Notes: generated by a model from the letters alone, not told the origin. A DNA stretch of 64,000 nt from Falsiroseomonas sp050563525 (GCF_050563525.1 NZ_JBNXUN010000008.1:191132-255131), one strand, 5' to 3'; positions 36,457 through 45,488 are shown, counted from the first letter of the stretch. Made by a program: numbers and translations.

Positions 36457-37130
36457 TGTCGACCGGCCTGCTGACCTTCGTGCCGGATATGGGCCTGGAA
36501 GCCGCCGCGCGCGCGATGGCCGAACGTGGCGTCTCGGGCGCTCCGGTGGTGCGGAAGGACGGGCTGCTGGTCGGCATCATCACCGAGGGCGACCTGATAC
36601 GCCGCCTCGCCGATGCGGCGGCGCCAAAATCCGGCTGGTTCGCCCGCATGTTCCGCGCAGCGGAGGAGGATGCCGCGCGCTTCGCCCGGGTCCGTGGCCG
36701 CATCGTGAAGGATGCCATGACCCTGGACGTCGCGAGCGTGGACGAGGATGCGACGGCTGAACAGATCGCGCACATCATGGAATCGCGTGGGGTACGTCGC
36801 GTGCCGGTGCTGCGCGATGGCGTCCTGGTGGGCGTCGTCTCGCGCGCTGACCTGCTGCGCGCCCTCATCATCGACGAGACCGGAACGGCCGTCGCCCGGT
36901 CGGACGCCGAGATCCGGCGCGCCCTGTCCGCCGCGCTGCGTGAGCAGCCCTGGTTCGACAGGCAGCTGATGTTCTTCGATGTCGCGGACGGCGTCGTGCG
37001 CCTGCACGGCTTCTGCGGGTCGGAGGATATCCGCCGCGCCCTGCGGGTGCTGGCCGAGGGGTTGCCCGGCGTCATGCGCGTGGAAACCGATTTCACCGCG
37101 CCGCCGCCCTTCCTGCTCGGGGCGCGCTGA
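36438..37130 (+). CDS. CBS-domain pair with C-terminal BON domain
   Basis: A 230-residue protein with two CBS repeats: ARDLMSTGLLTFVPDMGLEA, ending GLLVGIITEGDLIRRL, and VKDAMTLDVASVDEDATAEQ, ending GVLVGVVSRADLLRAL. A BON-like domain follows (DAEIRRALSAALREQPWFDR, then VVRLHGFCGSEDIRRALRVL). CBS pairs usually bind adenine nucleotides and sense energy state; BON domains often bind membranes. It is probably a cytoplasmic sensor in the FNR-box gene group. Its partner is unknown. Confidence 0.88.
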   Translation: MLARDLMSTGLLTFVPDMGLEAAARAMAERGVSGAPVVRKDGLLVGIITEGDLIRRLADAAAPKSGWFARMFRAAEEDAARFARVRGRIVKDAMTLDVASVDEDATAEQIAHIMESRGVRRVPVLRDGVLVGVVSRADLLRALIIDETGTAVARSDAEIRRALSAALREQPWFDRQLMFFDVADGVVRLHGFCGSEDIRRALRVLAEGLPGVMRVETDFTAPPPFLLGAR

Positions 37131-37165
37131 GCGCCCGCGAACGCCACCTCCCGGAGGACCTGTCG

Positions 37166-38242
37166 ATGCCCAAGACCATGAAGGCCACCGTCTTCGTCGA
37201 GCCCGGCCGGATCGAGTTGCGCGAGAAGCCCGTCCCCGAGATCGGGCCGCTGGATGCGCTGCTGCGCATCACCACCACCACGATCTGCGGCACCGACGTG
37301 CACATCATGAAAGGGGAGTATCCCGTCGGCGAGGGCCTGACGATCGGCCACGAGCCGGTCGGCGTGATCGAGCGCCTGGGTTCCGGCGTGAGGGGCTATC
37401 GCGAGGGCCAGCGCGTCATCGCCGGCGCCATCAGCCCCTCCGGCTGGTCCAATGCCTGCCTGTGCGGCACGTGCAGCCAGGACGGCGCCGGCACGAAGCA
37501 TGGCTGGCGACCGATGGGCGGCTGGCGCTTCGGCAACACCATCGACGGCTGCCAGGCGGAATACGTGCTGGTGCCGGACGCCATGGCGAACCTCGCACCG
37601 GTGCCCGACGAGCTGTCCGACGAGCAGGTGCTGATGTGCCCCGACATCATGTCCACCGGCTTCTCGGGGGCGGAAAGCGGCAAGGTGCAGATCGGCGACG
37701 CGGTCGCGGTCTTCGCCCAAGGGCCGATCGGGCTGTGCGCCACCGCCGGCGCGAAACTGATGGGGGCCACCACCATCATCGTCGTGGACCGCGTGCCCGA
37801 GCGTCTCGCCATCGCGCGCAGCCTCGGCGCCGATCATGTGGTGGATTTCTCCAAGGCCGACCCGGTGCAGGAGATCATGCGCCTGACCGACGGCCGCGGC
37901 GTCGATGTGGCGATCGAGGCGCTCGGCGCGCAATCCACCTTCGAGGGCGCACTGCGCGTGCTGCGGCCAGGCGGAACGCTGTCCTCGCTCGGCGTCTATT
38001 CGACCGACCTCACCATCCCGCACGATGCCTTCGCCGCCGGCCTCGGGGACCACACCATCGTCACCACTCTGTGTCCCGGCGGCAAGGAACGCATGCGGCG
38101 ACTGATGGAGGTGATCGCGAACGGGCGGCTCGACCTCAAGCCGCTGGTGACGCACCGCTTCACGCTCGATCGGATCGTCGAGGCCTATGACCTGTTCAGC
38201 CACCAGCGGGACGGCGTGATGAAGGTGGCGATCACGCCCTGA
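37166..38242 (+). CDS. Zinc-dependent alcohol dehydrogenase
   Basis: A 358-residue medium-chain dehydrogenase. Catalytic zinc ligands lie in TICGTDVHIMKG (Cys) and LTIGHEPVGVIERLG (His-Glu). The structural-zinc loop is unusual: NACLCGTCSQDGAGTKHGWR has only two cysteines, which suggests loss of the structural zinc, as in some NADP-dependent secondary-alcohol dehydrogenases. The Rossmann stretch is VAVFAQGPIGLCATAGAKLM. It probably interconverts an alcohol and a ketone or aldehyde, which fits low-oxygen redox balancing. It starts 35 bases after the CBS-BON gene, with ggagg 9 bases upstream of its ATG. Confidence 0.9.
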   Translation: MPKTMKATVFVEPGRIELREKPVPEIGPLDALLRITTTTICGTDVHIMKGEYPVGEGLTIGHEPVGVIERLGSGVRGYREGQRVIAGAISPSGWSNACLCGTCSQDGAGTKHGWRPMGGWRFGNTIDGCQAEYVLVPDAMANLAPVPDELSDEQVLMCPDIMSTGFSGAESGKVQIGDAVAVFAQGPIGLCATAGAKLMGATTIIVVDRVPERLAIARSLGADHVVDFSKADPVQEIMRLTDGRGVDVAIEALGAQSTFEGALRVLRPGGTLSSLGVYSTDLTIPHDAFAAGLGDHTIVTTLCPGGKERMRRLMEVIANGRLDLKPLVTHRFTLDRIVEAYDLFSHQRDGVMKVAITP

Positions 38243-38269
38243 ATGCGGCACAGGGATCGTCGGGCCTTG

Positions 38270-38929
38270 TCAGGGCTGCCGCTCCGGCGTGCCCGGCTCC
38301 GCCGGTCCCGGCGCGCCGGCCTGGCGCACGGCCTCCGCCCGTACCGCGGCCATGGCTTGGCCGCGCAGGACGATCCCTGCGAACGGGACCGGCAGCCCGG
38401 CTTCCGCCAGGGCGCGCGTCACCCATGTATTGCACGTGAAGCGCAGGGAGTAGGCGATGACCGAGGGCACCAGCCTCAACCCGGCGCCGGGCGGCAGGGA
38501 AGGCGGCACCGGCACGCGCATCTGGCCGACGACGAAGGCGGCAATGGCGACGATGCCACCCGCCAGGAGCCGGAGCGCGATCGCCTCCTCCGCCCCAGGC
38601 GGCACGGCGCCATGAAGCGCCCGGATCGAGACCACCGCGACGCCGCCGGTCAGCGCCTCGAACGCCTCGGTCAGGCCGTGCCGGTCGGCGCGCATCCAGC
38701 TCTCCAGCCCGAAGCCGAAGCTGAAGGCCGCCGCCGACGGGGCGCCGGCCCGGACCGGCGCGAGCGCCGTGGAGGCCAGCGCGTGAGCCGGCAGGCAGAT
38801 CTCCGTGTGCCAGGATTCGGCGATGACGATCAGCGCCGGGCCTGGCTGCAGCGGCGGCCCCGCCGACGGCGTGAGCCGCGCGGCACAGGCGCCGACAAGC
38901 AGGGCGGGGAGGGCGCGTCGCAGCGGCAT
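38270..38929 (-). CDS. DUF2459 family lipoprotein
   Basis: A 219-residue protein of the DUF2459 (TIGR02117-like) family, shown by the motif LIVIAESWHTEICLPAHAL and the FTCNTWVTRALAEAGLPV segment near the end. The N-terminus MPLRRALPALLVGACAARLT is a short lipoprotein signal with lipobox LVGAC, giving Cys15. The ATG at 38929 is preferred because the signal begins there and ggagg lies just upstream. The WHTE and CNTW motifs may form an active site like that of papain-fold hydrolases; function is unknown. It is convergent with the dehydrogenase gene. Confidence 0.8.
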   Translation of the reverse strand: MPLRRALPALLVGACAARLTPSAGPPLQPGPALIVIAESWHTEICLPAHALASTALAPVRAGAPSAAAFSFGFGLESWMRADRHGLTEAFEALTGGVAVVSIRALHGAVPPGAEEAIALRLLAGGIVAIAAFVVGQMRVPVPPSLPPGAGLRLVPSVIAYSLRFTCNTWVTRALAEAGLPVPFAGIVLRGQAMAAVRAEAVRQAGAPGPAEPGTPERQP

Positions 38930-39015
38930 GCCCTCCCCACATCGGGAGCCGCGCGGCGTTCGCCAACATCCCGCCGCCACGCACCGCGCGCGCCCGGCGC
39001 GGCTCGCCGCTCGCC

Positions 39016-39651
39016 GTGCCGATGAACGCGACACCCGATCGCCCCGCGTCAACGGCGCTGCGACGTCTCGCGGACCGGATCGGGACCGGGCAGGCGACGA
39101 CCATCGGCATGGTGCTCGACGGCCTGGGCCCGGCGGGCGTGCCGCTGGCGGTGGTGCTGCTGGCGCTGCCCTCGGTGCTGCCGGTGCCGTTCCTGCCCAC
39201 CGGCCCGGTGACGGGCCTGCTCCTGATGTTGATCGGCGTGGAGTTCGGCCTGGGTGCGAGGCGGCTCAGGCTGCCGGGCGCGCTGCTGCGCATCGGCCTG
39301 CCCCGCGCCGTCCTCGCCGCCGTGTTCCGGCGCGCGCTGCCGCGGGTGGAGCAGATCGAACGATGGCTGCGGCCGGGACGGCTGCGCTGGCTCACCGGCG
39401 CGGCCGCGCGGCCGCTGCTCGGGCTGAGTATCGTCCTGCTCGGCTTCTCTCTCATCCTGCCGCTGCCGTTCGGCAATCCGCCCCCGGGCATCGCGCTGAT
39501 CCTGCTCGGTCTCGGCCTGCTGGCGCGCGACGGCGCGGCGGTGCTCGTCGCCCTCTGCCTTGGCCTGCTGGCGCTGGCATGGGTGGTCGCCATCGGTGCG
39601 GGAACGCTCTATGCGCTGCATCTGGCGGTCGTGGCGCTGGGCTGGTGGTGA
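39016..39651 (+). CDS. ExoD family exopolysaccharide-related membrane protein
   Basis: A 211-residue protein of the ExoD family, with a soluble N-terminal segment (STALRRLADRIGTGQATTIG) and about five hydrophobic helices (VPLAVVLLALPSVLPVPFLP, LSIVLLGFSLILPLPFGNPP and others). The proline-rich LPVPFLPTGPVTG and LPLPFGNPPPGIAL loops are characteristic. ExoD is needed for exopolysaccharide production and alkali tolerance in rhizobia, which would fit the antiporter-rich context. Start is uncertain: GTG 39016 or ATG 39022, two codons apart. Confidence 0.85.
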   Translation: MPMNATPDRPASTALRRLADRIGTGQATTIGMVLDGLGPAGVPLAVVLLALPSVLPVPFLPTGPVTGLLLMLIGVEFGLGARRLRLPGALLRIGLPRAVLAAVFRRALPRVEQIERWLRPGRLRWLTGAAARPLLGLSIVLLGFSLILPLPFGNPPPGIALILLGLGLLARDGAAVLVALCLGLLALAWVVAIGAGTLYALHLAVVALGWW

Positions 39652-39819
39652 CGGAGGCGGCCGATGACGGCGGGCGGCATCGCGCCAGGGCTCCGCCCAC
39701 GAGCCGAGACGCCCGGCGCGCGGCGCGCTGTCGCCTGCGTGGGGGCGCGGCACCAGAGGGTGTGGACGACCTGTCGGCGCCTCGCAGACCAGCGCCGAGG
39801 CAATTGAAGGCATAGGCAG

Positions 39820-40719
39820 ATGTCGGATTCTGTTGGCATCGTCGATCCGGGGACCGCTCTCCGGCGGATCCTCGCCGGCACCGATCTTTCATCGCGCGCC
39901 GACCGCGCGCTGCGCCGCGCCGCGCTCATCGCCGCCGGGGCGGGCGCCGAGTTTCTCGTGCTGCACGCGGTGGACGACGACCAGCCGCGCCGCCTCGTCG
40001 AGGCCGAACGTCGCGAGGCATCGGCGATCCTCCGCGAGCAGGTGGCTGCGCTCGGACAGGCGTCGGCGCATCCCATTCTCCCGCTGATCGAGGAAGGCGA
40101 TCCCTTTGAGGCGATCCTGCGCGCCGCCGAGACGTGGGGGGCCGAGCTCATCGTGCTCGGCGAGCACCGGCGCCGGCCGCTGCGCGACATCTTCGCCGGC
40201 ACCACGGTCGAGCGGGTCATGCGCCACGGCTGCCGCCCGGTGCTGATGGTGAACCGGGCGCCGGCGGGCCCCTACCGTCATGTGCTCGCCGCCACCGACC
40301 TTTCCGAGCATGCGGCGCGGGCGCTGCGTGCCGCAGTACGACTCGGATTGCTCGACCAGGCACGGCTGACGCTGCTGCACGTCTTCGAGCCGCCCGGCCT
40401 TGGGGCGTTGGCACTGGCCGACGTACCGGCGGCCGCGGTGGCGGCGCACGAGGCCGATTCGGCGCGCGAGGCCGCCGCCGCGCTTGCGGGTTTCGTCGCG
40501 GCGCTTGGCCTGCCCTACCGGCCCGAGCAGCGCGTCGTGGCGGGGCGGGCGGCAACGGTCGTCAAACAGGCGGTGGAGCATTCGCGCCCCGACCTTCTGG
40601 TCATCGGCACCGCCGGCGCCAGCCTCCTGCGCCGCGCGGTCCTGGGCAGCGTCGCCGCCGAGGTGCTGGCCGCCGTGCGCTGCGACGCGCTCGCCGTGCC
40701 GCCCGAGGCGCCGCGATGA
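39820..40719 (+). CDS. Universal stress protein (tandem UspA)
   Basis: A 299-residue protein with two UspA domains. Each starts with a conserved strand (LRRILAGTDLSSRADRALRR and YRHVLAATDLSEHAARALRA) and ends with a nucleotide-binding stretch (IVLGEHRRRPLRDIFAGTTV and LVIGTAGASLLRRAVLGSVA), both close to G-2x-G-9x-G(S/T). It probably binds ATP. The antiporter gene follows 29 bases later, suggesting an operon. It is the second tandem Usp of the region and is not close in sequence to the first. Confidence 0.9.
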   Translation: MSDSVGIVDPGTALRRILAGTDLSSRADRALRRAALIAAGAGAEFLVLHAVDDDQPRRLVEAERREASAILREQVAALGQASAHPILPLIEEGDPFEAILRAAETWGAELIVLGEHRRRPLRDIFAGTTVERVMRHGCRPVLMVNRAPAGPYRHVLAATDLSEHAARALRAAVRLGLLDQARLTLLHVFEPPGLGALALADVPAAAVAAHEADSAREAAAALAGFVAALGLPYRPEQRVVAGRAATVVKQAVEHSRPDLLVIGTAGASLLRRAVLGSVAAEVLAAVRCDALAVPPEAPR

Positions 40720-40748
40720 GAACGCGATCCGGCGCGGGGGCCTGAGTC

Positions 40749-42431
40749 TTGGTGGAACTGATCGCGGCCTCGGTGTTCTACGAGGTTGCCGCCCTGCTGG
40801 CGCTCGGCGCCGCGGCCGGGCTGGTCGCGCTGCTGCTGCGCCAGCCGCTGATTGTCGGGTTGATCGGCGCAGGGATCCTCGCCGGGCCCGGGGTGCTCGG
40901 CCTGGCGCGCTCGGACGCGCATATCGACCTCCTGGCCGAGCTCGGCATCGCCGTGCTGCTTTTCCTGGTCGGCCTGAAGCTCGATATCGGCCTGATCCGA
41001 AGCCTCGGCGCCGTGGCGCTCGCCACCGGGCTCGGCCAGGTGACCTTCACCGCGGTGGTCGGCTTCGGCCTGTGCCTGCTGCTCGGGCTCGACACCGTGA
41101 CCAGCATCTATGTCGCGGTGGCGCTGACCTTCTCGAGCACCATCATCATCGTCAAGTTGCTGTCGGACAAGCGCGAGATCGACAGCCTGCACGGGCGTAT
41201 CGCGCTCGGCTTCTTGATCGTGCAGGACATCGTCGTGGTGCTCGCCATGGTGGTGGTCTCGGCCCTGGCGGCGGGCGTGGGCGAGGTGTCGGCGCTGGGC
41301 GGGCTGCTGCGCGTCGTGGCGGGCGGGGCGGCGATGCTGCTGCTGGTCGGCCTGGTGATCCGCTTCGCCGCCGAGCCGCTGACGGCGCGGCTGGCCCGCG
41401 CGCCGGAACTGCTGGCCGGCTTCGCCATCGGCTGGGCGGCGTTGCTGGCGGCGCTCGGCGACGCCCTCGGGATCGGCAAGGAGATCGGCGGCCTGCTCGC
41501 CGGCGTCGCGCTCGCCTCGACCCAGTTCCGCGAGGCGATCGCCGCGCGGCTGTCCAGCCTGCGCGACTTCCTGCTGCTGTTCTTCTTCATCGCGCTCGGC
41601 GCGCGGCTTGACCTCGGCGCGATTGGCGAGCAGCTGGGCGCGGCGCTGGTGCTCTCGGTGTTCGTGCTGGTGGGCAATCCGCTGATCGTCGTCGCCATCA
41701 TGGGAGCGATGGGCTACCGCCGGCGCACTGGCTTCCTCGCCGGGCTGACGGTGGCGCAGATCAGCGAGTTCTCGCTGATCCTGATGGCGATGGCCGTCGC
41801 CCTCGGACATGTCACGGAAGCGGCGCTCGGCCTGGTGACGCTGATCGGCCTGACCACCATCGCGCTGTCCACCTACATGATCACCCATTCGCACCGGATC
41901 GCCGGCTGGCTCGATGCGCCGCTACGGGTCTTCGAGCGCGACCACCCCTGGCGCGAGACGGCCGAGACCGGCGGGATGGCGGCCGAGGCCGCGGCCGCGC
42001 CCGATGTGGTGATCTTCGGGCTCGGCCGTTTTGGCCGGGCGATCGCCGAGCGCCTGCGCGCGCGCGGCCTGGCGGTTCTGGGGGTTGATTTCGACCCCGA
42101 GGCGGTGCGCGCCTGGCGCCGCCGCGGCTTCGAGGCGGTCTATGGCGACGCAACGGATCCCGAACTCGTCGCCACGCTGCCGCTCGGGCGTGCGCGCTGG
42201 GCGATCTCCGCCATCCCGAGCCATGCTGGCGGGCTGACCCACGAGGACCATCGCCTGTCGCTGATTTCGGCGCTGCGCGGAGAGCGGTTCGGCGGCAGGA
42301 TCGCGGTCACCGCCCATGGGCGGTCCGAACGCGACGAGCTGCTGGGGCGCGGCGCGGACCTGGTGCTGCTGCCCTTCCACGACGCCGCCGAGCGCGCCGC
42401 CGAGCTCGTCGCGGTGAAGCCCGAGGGCTGA
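40749..42431 (+). CDS. CPA2 cation:proton antiporter with RCK domain (KefB/C-like)
   Basis: A 560-residue transporter. The first 390 residues form about 12 helices of the CPA2 fold: LIVGLIGAGILAGPGVLGLA, AELGIAVLLFLVGLKLDIGL, TFSSTIIIVKLLSDKREI and LGFLIVQDIVVVLA, with the ion-binding QD. An RCK/TrkA-N domain follows (PDVVIFGLGRFGRAIAERLR, ..GVDFDPEAV). It is predicted to exchange K+ or Na+ for H+ under ligand control by the RCK part. The start is TTG 40749 or GTG 40752. It lies downstream of a universal stress gene, an association also known for stress-gated transporters. Confidence 0.9.
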   Translation: MVELIAASVFYEVAALLALGAAAGLVALLLRQPLIVGLIGAGILAGPGVLGLARSDAHIDLLAELGIAVLLFLVGLKLDIGLIRSLGAVALATGLGQVTFTAVVGFGLCLLLGLDTVTSIYVAVALTFSSTIIIVKLLSDKREIDSLHGRIALGFLIVQDIVVVLAMVVVSALAAGVGEVSALGGLLRVVAGGAAMLLLVGLVIRFAAEPLTARLARAPELLAGFAIGWAALLAALGDALGIGKEIGGLLAGVALASTQFREAIAARLSSLRDFLLLFFFIALGARLDLGAIGEQLGAALVLSVFVLVGNPLIVVAIMGAMGYRRRTGFLAGLTVAQISEFSLILMAMAVALGHVTEAALGLVTLIGLTTIALSTYMITHSHRIAGWLDAPLRVFERDHPWRETAETGGMAAEAAAAPDVVIFGLGRFGRAIAERLRARGLAVLGVDFDPEAVRAWRRRGFEAVYGDATDPELVATLPLGRARWAISAIPSHAGGLTHEDHRLSLISALRGERFGGRIAVTAHGRSERDELLGRGADLVLLPFHDAAERAAELVAVKPEG

Positions 42432-42442
42432 GCGGGTTCCGT

Positions 42443-43771
42443 TCAGCCGGCGAGCAGCCGGAACAGCACCAGGCCGATGATGAACACCGGTGCGAGCCAG
42501 CGGATCGCCCACAGCAGGAGCGCCCAGGCCAGGCCGCGCATTCCCGCCAGGTCGCGGGCGGTGCCGGCCGGCAGCACCCAGCCGAAGAACAGGGCGAGAC
42601 CGAGGCCGGCCAGCGGTAGGACCAGGTTGGAGACCACATGGTCCACCTCCTCGAGCAGCGGCGCGCCGGTCACGTTGAGCCAGGCGAGCGGTCCGTATCC
42701 GAGGGCCGGCGCCACGCCGCCCAGCAGGGCCGCGCCGCCGACAGCGAGGACGGCCGTGCGCCGCCGCAGGCCGGCACGCTGCATGATGGCGGCGACCGGA
42801 ACCTCGAGCAGCGAGATCATCGAGGTCAGCGCCGCCGCACTGAGCAGGAGGAAGAAGGCGATGGCCACCATCTTGCCGCCTGGCATGGCGAGGAAGATGT
42901 CGGGCAGGGTGATGAAGGCGAGCTCCGCCCCGGCAGCCGGGTTGCCACCCATCGCGAAGACCGCCGGGAAGATCGCGAGGCCGGCGACAATGGCGAAGCA
43001 GGTGTCGCTGGCCACGATCACCGCGGCCGAGCCGAGGATGCGCTGCTCGGGCTTCATGTAGCTGCCGTAGGTGATGTAGACCGCCATGCCGAGGCCGATC
43101 GAGAAGAAGGCCTGACCCATCGCCGCCAGGATCACACGCGGGTCGAACAGCGCCGACCACTCGGGCATGAAGAGGAAGGCGACGCCGCCGGAGGAGCCCG
43201 GCAGGGTCAGCGCGAAGCCGGCCAGGAACAGGACGATCAGGGCCAGCATCGGCATCAGCCACAGGCAGCTGCGTTCGATGCCGCGGGCGACGCCGGCAAC
43301 GACGATGGCCATGCTGATCGCCATCATGCCGACATGCCACCCGAGCGGTTCGAGCGGATGGGCGATGAAGGCGCGGAAGGAGTCCGCGAAACCGCCCGGC
43401 GGGCGGTCCCATAGCGTCCCGGACGCGGCGGCGGAGAAGTAGCGCAGCGCCCAGCCGGCGATCACGGAATAATACGCCAGGATCAGCGCCGAGCCCGCCA
43501 CGCCGAGCCATCCGACCCGGCGCCAGGGCGAAGCGGGCGCGAGGCGCTCGAAGGCCGTGACGCCGTCAGCCCTGCTGCGCTTCCCGATGGCGATCTCCGC
43601 GACGACCAGAGGCAGGCCGAGCGTCAGGACGATGACCAGATAGACCAGCAGGAACGCGCCACCGCCGTTCTCGCCGGCGACATAGGCGAAGCGCCAGATG
43701 TTTCAGAGCCCGACCGCCGAGCCGATGGCGGCGAGGATGAAGCCCGTCTGGCTGCCCCATTGCTCACGCAT
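42443..43771 (-). pseudogene. Sodium:solute (NSS/SNF) symporter with in-frame stop codon
   Basis: The frame from ATG 43771 reads MREQWGSQTGFILAAIGSAV-GL, then TGA (43705-43703), then NIWRFAYVAGENGGGAFLLV and a full transporter to 42443. NSS proteins have GLGN(I/V)WRFPY here, so the TGA replaces the conserved Gly of the Na+-binding unwound helix 1, a one-base change from GGA. The rest looks intact: ALILAYYSVIAGWALRYFSA, AFFSIGLGMAVYITYGSYMK and LTSMISLLEVPVAAIM. Without the stop the protein would be 442 residues, normal for bacterial LeuT/MhsT-like amino-acid transporters. A sequencing error is the main alternative. Confidence 0.88.
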
Positions 43772-44221
43772 CGGGCGCGCACCGCCTCCGGTTATCCCAT
43801 CCGTCCGGGAATCGGACCGTCCGGCGATACGGTGGCCGGCCGACGGCCTCGGCCTTGCGGATGGCGAAACCCGTCACGGCGGCGGCACTTCCATTGCATT
43901 TCCCGTTGCATCTGGGTGCGCGTGCCGGAGTGGCGAGCCGCGCCGCGAAGGTCGGAGACGACGACGCCGCCCGCACGACCGGCGGCACCGCAGGTCGACA
44001 TCATTGCCAACGCAGAGCCAGGCGGCAACGGTTTGGCTCACCGCGCGGGATCCTCCTGCGCCTCAGTCTTGTCGCCGCGCCACGCTTCGGACCGGCACGC
44101 CCCGGCCGGGCGGGCCCCATCACCAAATTGGCGCCGCGGAAAGGCTCGTGGCGCGGATGGCGTCCCGCCTCCTGGAGCGCCCGCCGGTGATTCAACCCGC
44201 GCAAATGCCCCGATCGCCCGC
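43772..44221. other. 450-base stretch with no recognisable gene
   Basis: This lies upstream of the symporter pseudogene and downstream of the small minus-strand gene ending at 44222. Open frames on both strands are short, Arg/Pro-rich and unlike any family known to me. It presumably held the symporter promoter. A run of short ggccggcc-like repeats near 44095-44120 is the only visible structure. Confidence 0.4.
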
Positions 44222-44530
44222 TCAGGAGCGTAGGCCGGCCAGGAGCGGTCCTGCCGCCTGCACCGCCGCGGCGCATCCTGGAGTCGCCTCCGCGACGACC
44301 GCAACGCCATCGCGGAAGCCGATCAGCACGCCCGCGGCAGTAGTCATCCCCCACCATGGGTCATCGGCCGCGCGCGCGGCGAGTGCCGGACCGGCCTCCG
44401 AGGTGCAGCGCGTCACGTCGGCGACAACGGATGGAGATGCGCCTGCCGCCTGCAGCCGTGTGCTCCATTCCGCCTGCATCGGCTCGACCACCAGGCTCAT
44501 CAGCAGCCAGAGAAAGAAGTCGCGAATCAT
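44222..44530 (-). CDS. Small exported or membrane-anchored protein, unknown function
   Basis: A 102-residue protein beginning MIRDFFLWLLMSLVVEPMQA, a hydrophobic N-terminus that could be a signal or anchor. It continues with a compact domain containing two Cys (VTRCTSEAG and ATPGCAAAV) that might form a disulfide. A ggag lies about 10 bases before the ATG at 44530. Codon use has the usual GC-rich third positions. The family is not recognised. Confidence 0.55.
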   Translation of the reverse strand: MIRDFFLWLLMSLVVEPMQAEWSTRLQAAGASPSVVADVTRCTSEAGPALAARAADDPWWGMTTAAGVLIGFRDGVAVVAEATPGCAAAVQAAGPLLAGLRS

Positions 44531-44552
44531 CTCATTATCTCCAGATTGTTGG

Positions 44553-44798
44553 TTAGGCCGGTGTGGTCGGCACGCCCGACGCGCGGAACCTGCCGACGGC
44601 GTGTTCGTTGCCCGCGAAGACCCGCATCGTCGCGCCCGTCCTGATCAGAAGCACCGCGAAAATGGAGCGCACGCGGTCGCCCAAGGTCAGTCCGAGAAAG
44701 ATCCAGCCGGCCGAAGGGCTGGGACGCTTGCCCATTGCGCTTTGGGCGTGCAGCACCCTGAGGTCGACGACCGGCTGGACGTTGACGATCGCCATCAA
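44553..44798 (-). CDS. Hypothetical small protein
   Basis: An 81-residue frame, MMAIVNVQPVVDLRVLHAQS onward, with one possible hydrophobic segment (GWIFLGLTLGDR and SIFAVLLIRTG). It ends 22 bases before the next minus-strand gene, so the two may form a pair. It overlaps another open frame in the opposite reading direction and has no recognised relatives, so it may not be real. Confidence 0.35.
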   Translation of the reverse strand: MMAIVNVQPVVDLRVLHAQSAMGKRPSPSAGWIFLGLTLGDRVRSIFAVLLIRTGATMRVFAGNEHAVGRFRASGVPTTPA

Positions 44799-44899
44799 GG
44801 CGCGCCTCGTCCAGCCAGGCTCGCCGGGTCAAGTTGCCGACCAGGATCGAGGCGAAGCAGTCCATGTTGAAACCGGGCTCCATGGCCGGGCGCGACGGT

Positions 44900-44924
44900 C
44901 CGACATGACGCTGCATATCGCGCC
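44900..44924 (+). repeat. Inverted repeat, left arm
   Basis: This arm pairs with 45088-45112 (24 of 25 bases complementary). It lies upstream of the minus-strand small genes. Confidence 0.7.
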
Positions 44925-45087
44925 GGCGGAACCCGGGTAACGTCTTGTCAAGTACTTCGTCGTGCCTGCCGCGCCACGCAAGCGCGGGCACGCCCGCCGC
45001 GTGCGGTTCCGCACGGTCTTCGCTTGAGTCGGATTGAACCACGCACTAGCAGTCCGAATGTACACCGTGCAAGGTCCGGGTGCCTCT

Positions 45088-45112
45088 GGCGCGATATGCA
45101 GCGTGATGTCGG
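45088..45112 (+). repeat. Inverted repeat, right arm
   Basis: Inverted copy of 44900-44924. It lies 52 bases before the ATG of the DUF465-like gene, where a regulator site would be expected. Confidence 0.7.
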
Positions 45113-45164
45113 GCCTTCACCCCGCGCGCCCGATCAACGGACGCCAGAGACGGAGACGCCGACC

Positions 45165-45488
45165 ATGACCGCCGACGCCCGCCCTCCGATCGCCTCCACG
45201 CCGACCGCCGTCACGTGTCGCCACCAGGCCTTGCGGGAGGGATACCGGCTGTTCCCCACGCGGCTCTCGTTTGAGCGACGCGCGCTGCAATCCAGCGTTA
45301 AGCCGCCTGAAGACTTGGCCTCTCTCACTTGGCTCCTGTCGCGGCTCTGGCTTCACCATTCGGCTCTGGAGCGCCGGATCGTGGAGGCGGCGGCGAGACC
45401 GCGGCCCGACGCTGCCGCACTCGGCGTCCTCAAGCGCGAGCGCCTGGCCGTGCGCGACCGCATCGCCGCCCTGGAGCGCGGCATCTGA
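45165..45488 (+). CDS. YdcH/DUF465-like small protein
   Basis: A 107-residue protein. Its C-terminal 60 residues match the short helical-hairpin pattern of YdcH/DUF465 proteins: LWLHHSALERRIVEAAARPR, then ALGVLKRERLAVRDRIAALE (the LKRxRLxxRDRI motif). The N-terminal 45 residues are not conserved. The ATG at 45165 with ggag 11 bases upstream is preferred over an earlier in-frame start. Family function is unknown. It precedes the Crp/Fnr regulator gene by 102 bases. Confidence 0.65.
   Translation: MTADARPPIASTPTAVTCRHQALREGYRLFPTRLSFERRALQSSVKPPEDLASLTWLLSRLWLHHSALERRIVEAAARPRPDAAALGVLKRERLAVRDRIAALERGI

Larger units (their letters stand above)
44799..45164. other. Intergenic region with a long inverted repeat
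   Basis: Between the small minus-strand genes and the plus-strand DUF465-like gene. Two 25-base segments, 44900-44924 and 45088-45112, are inverted copies differing at one base (core gcgcgatatgcagcgt). They are 163 bases apart and could be paired operators for the divergent genes. No gene is convincing here. Confidence 0.55.

Noticed and set aside
43703..43705. The TGA as a selenocysteine codon
   Set aside because: The position is a glycine in the NSS family, no selenoprotein transporter of this type is known, and no SECIS-like hairpin was evident just downstream.
44799..45042. Minus-strand frame with ASILVGNLTRRAWLDEA resembling a single-stranded DNA-binding protein start
   Set aside because: The similarity is limited to a few residues, the rest of the OB fold is absent, and the frame turns Arg-rich.
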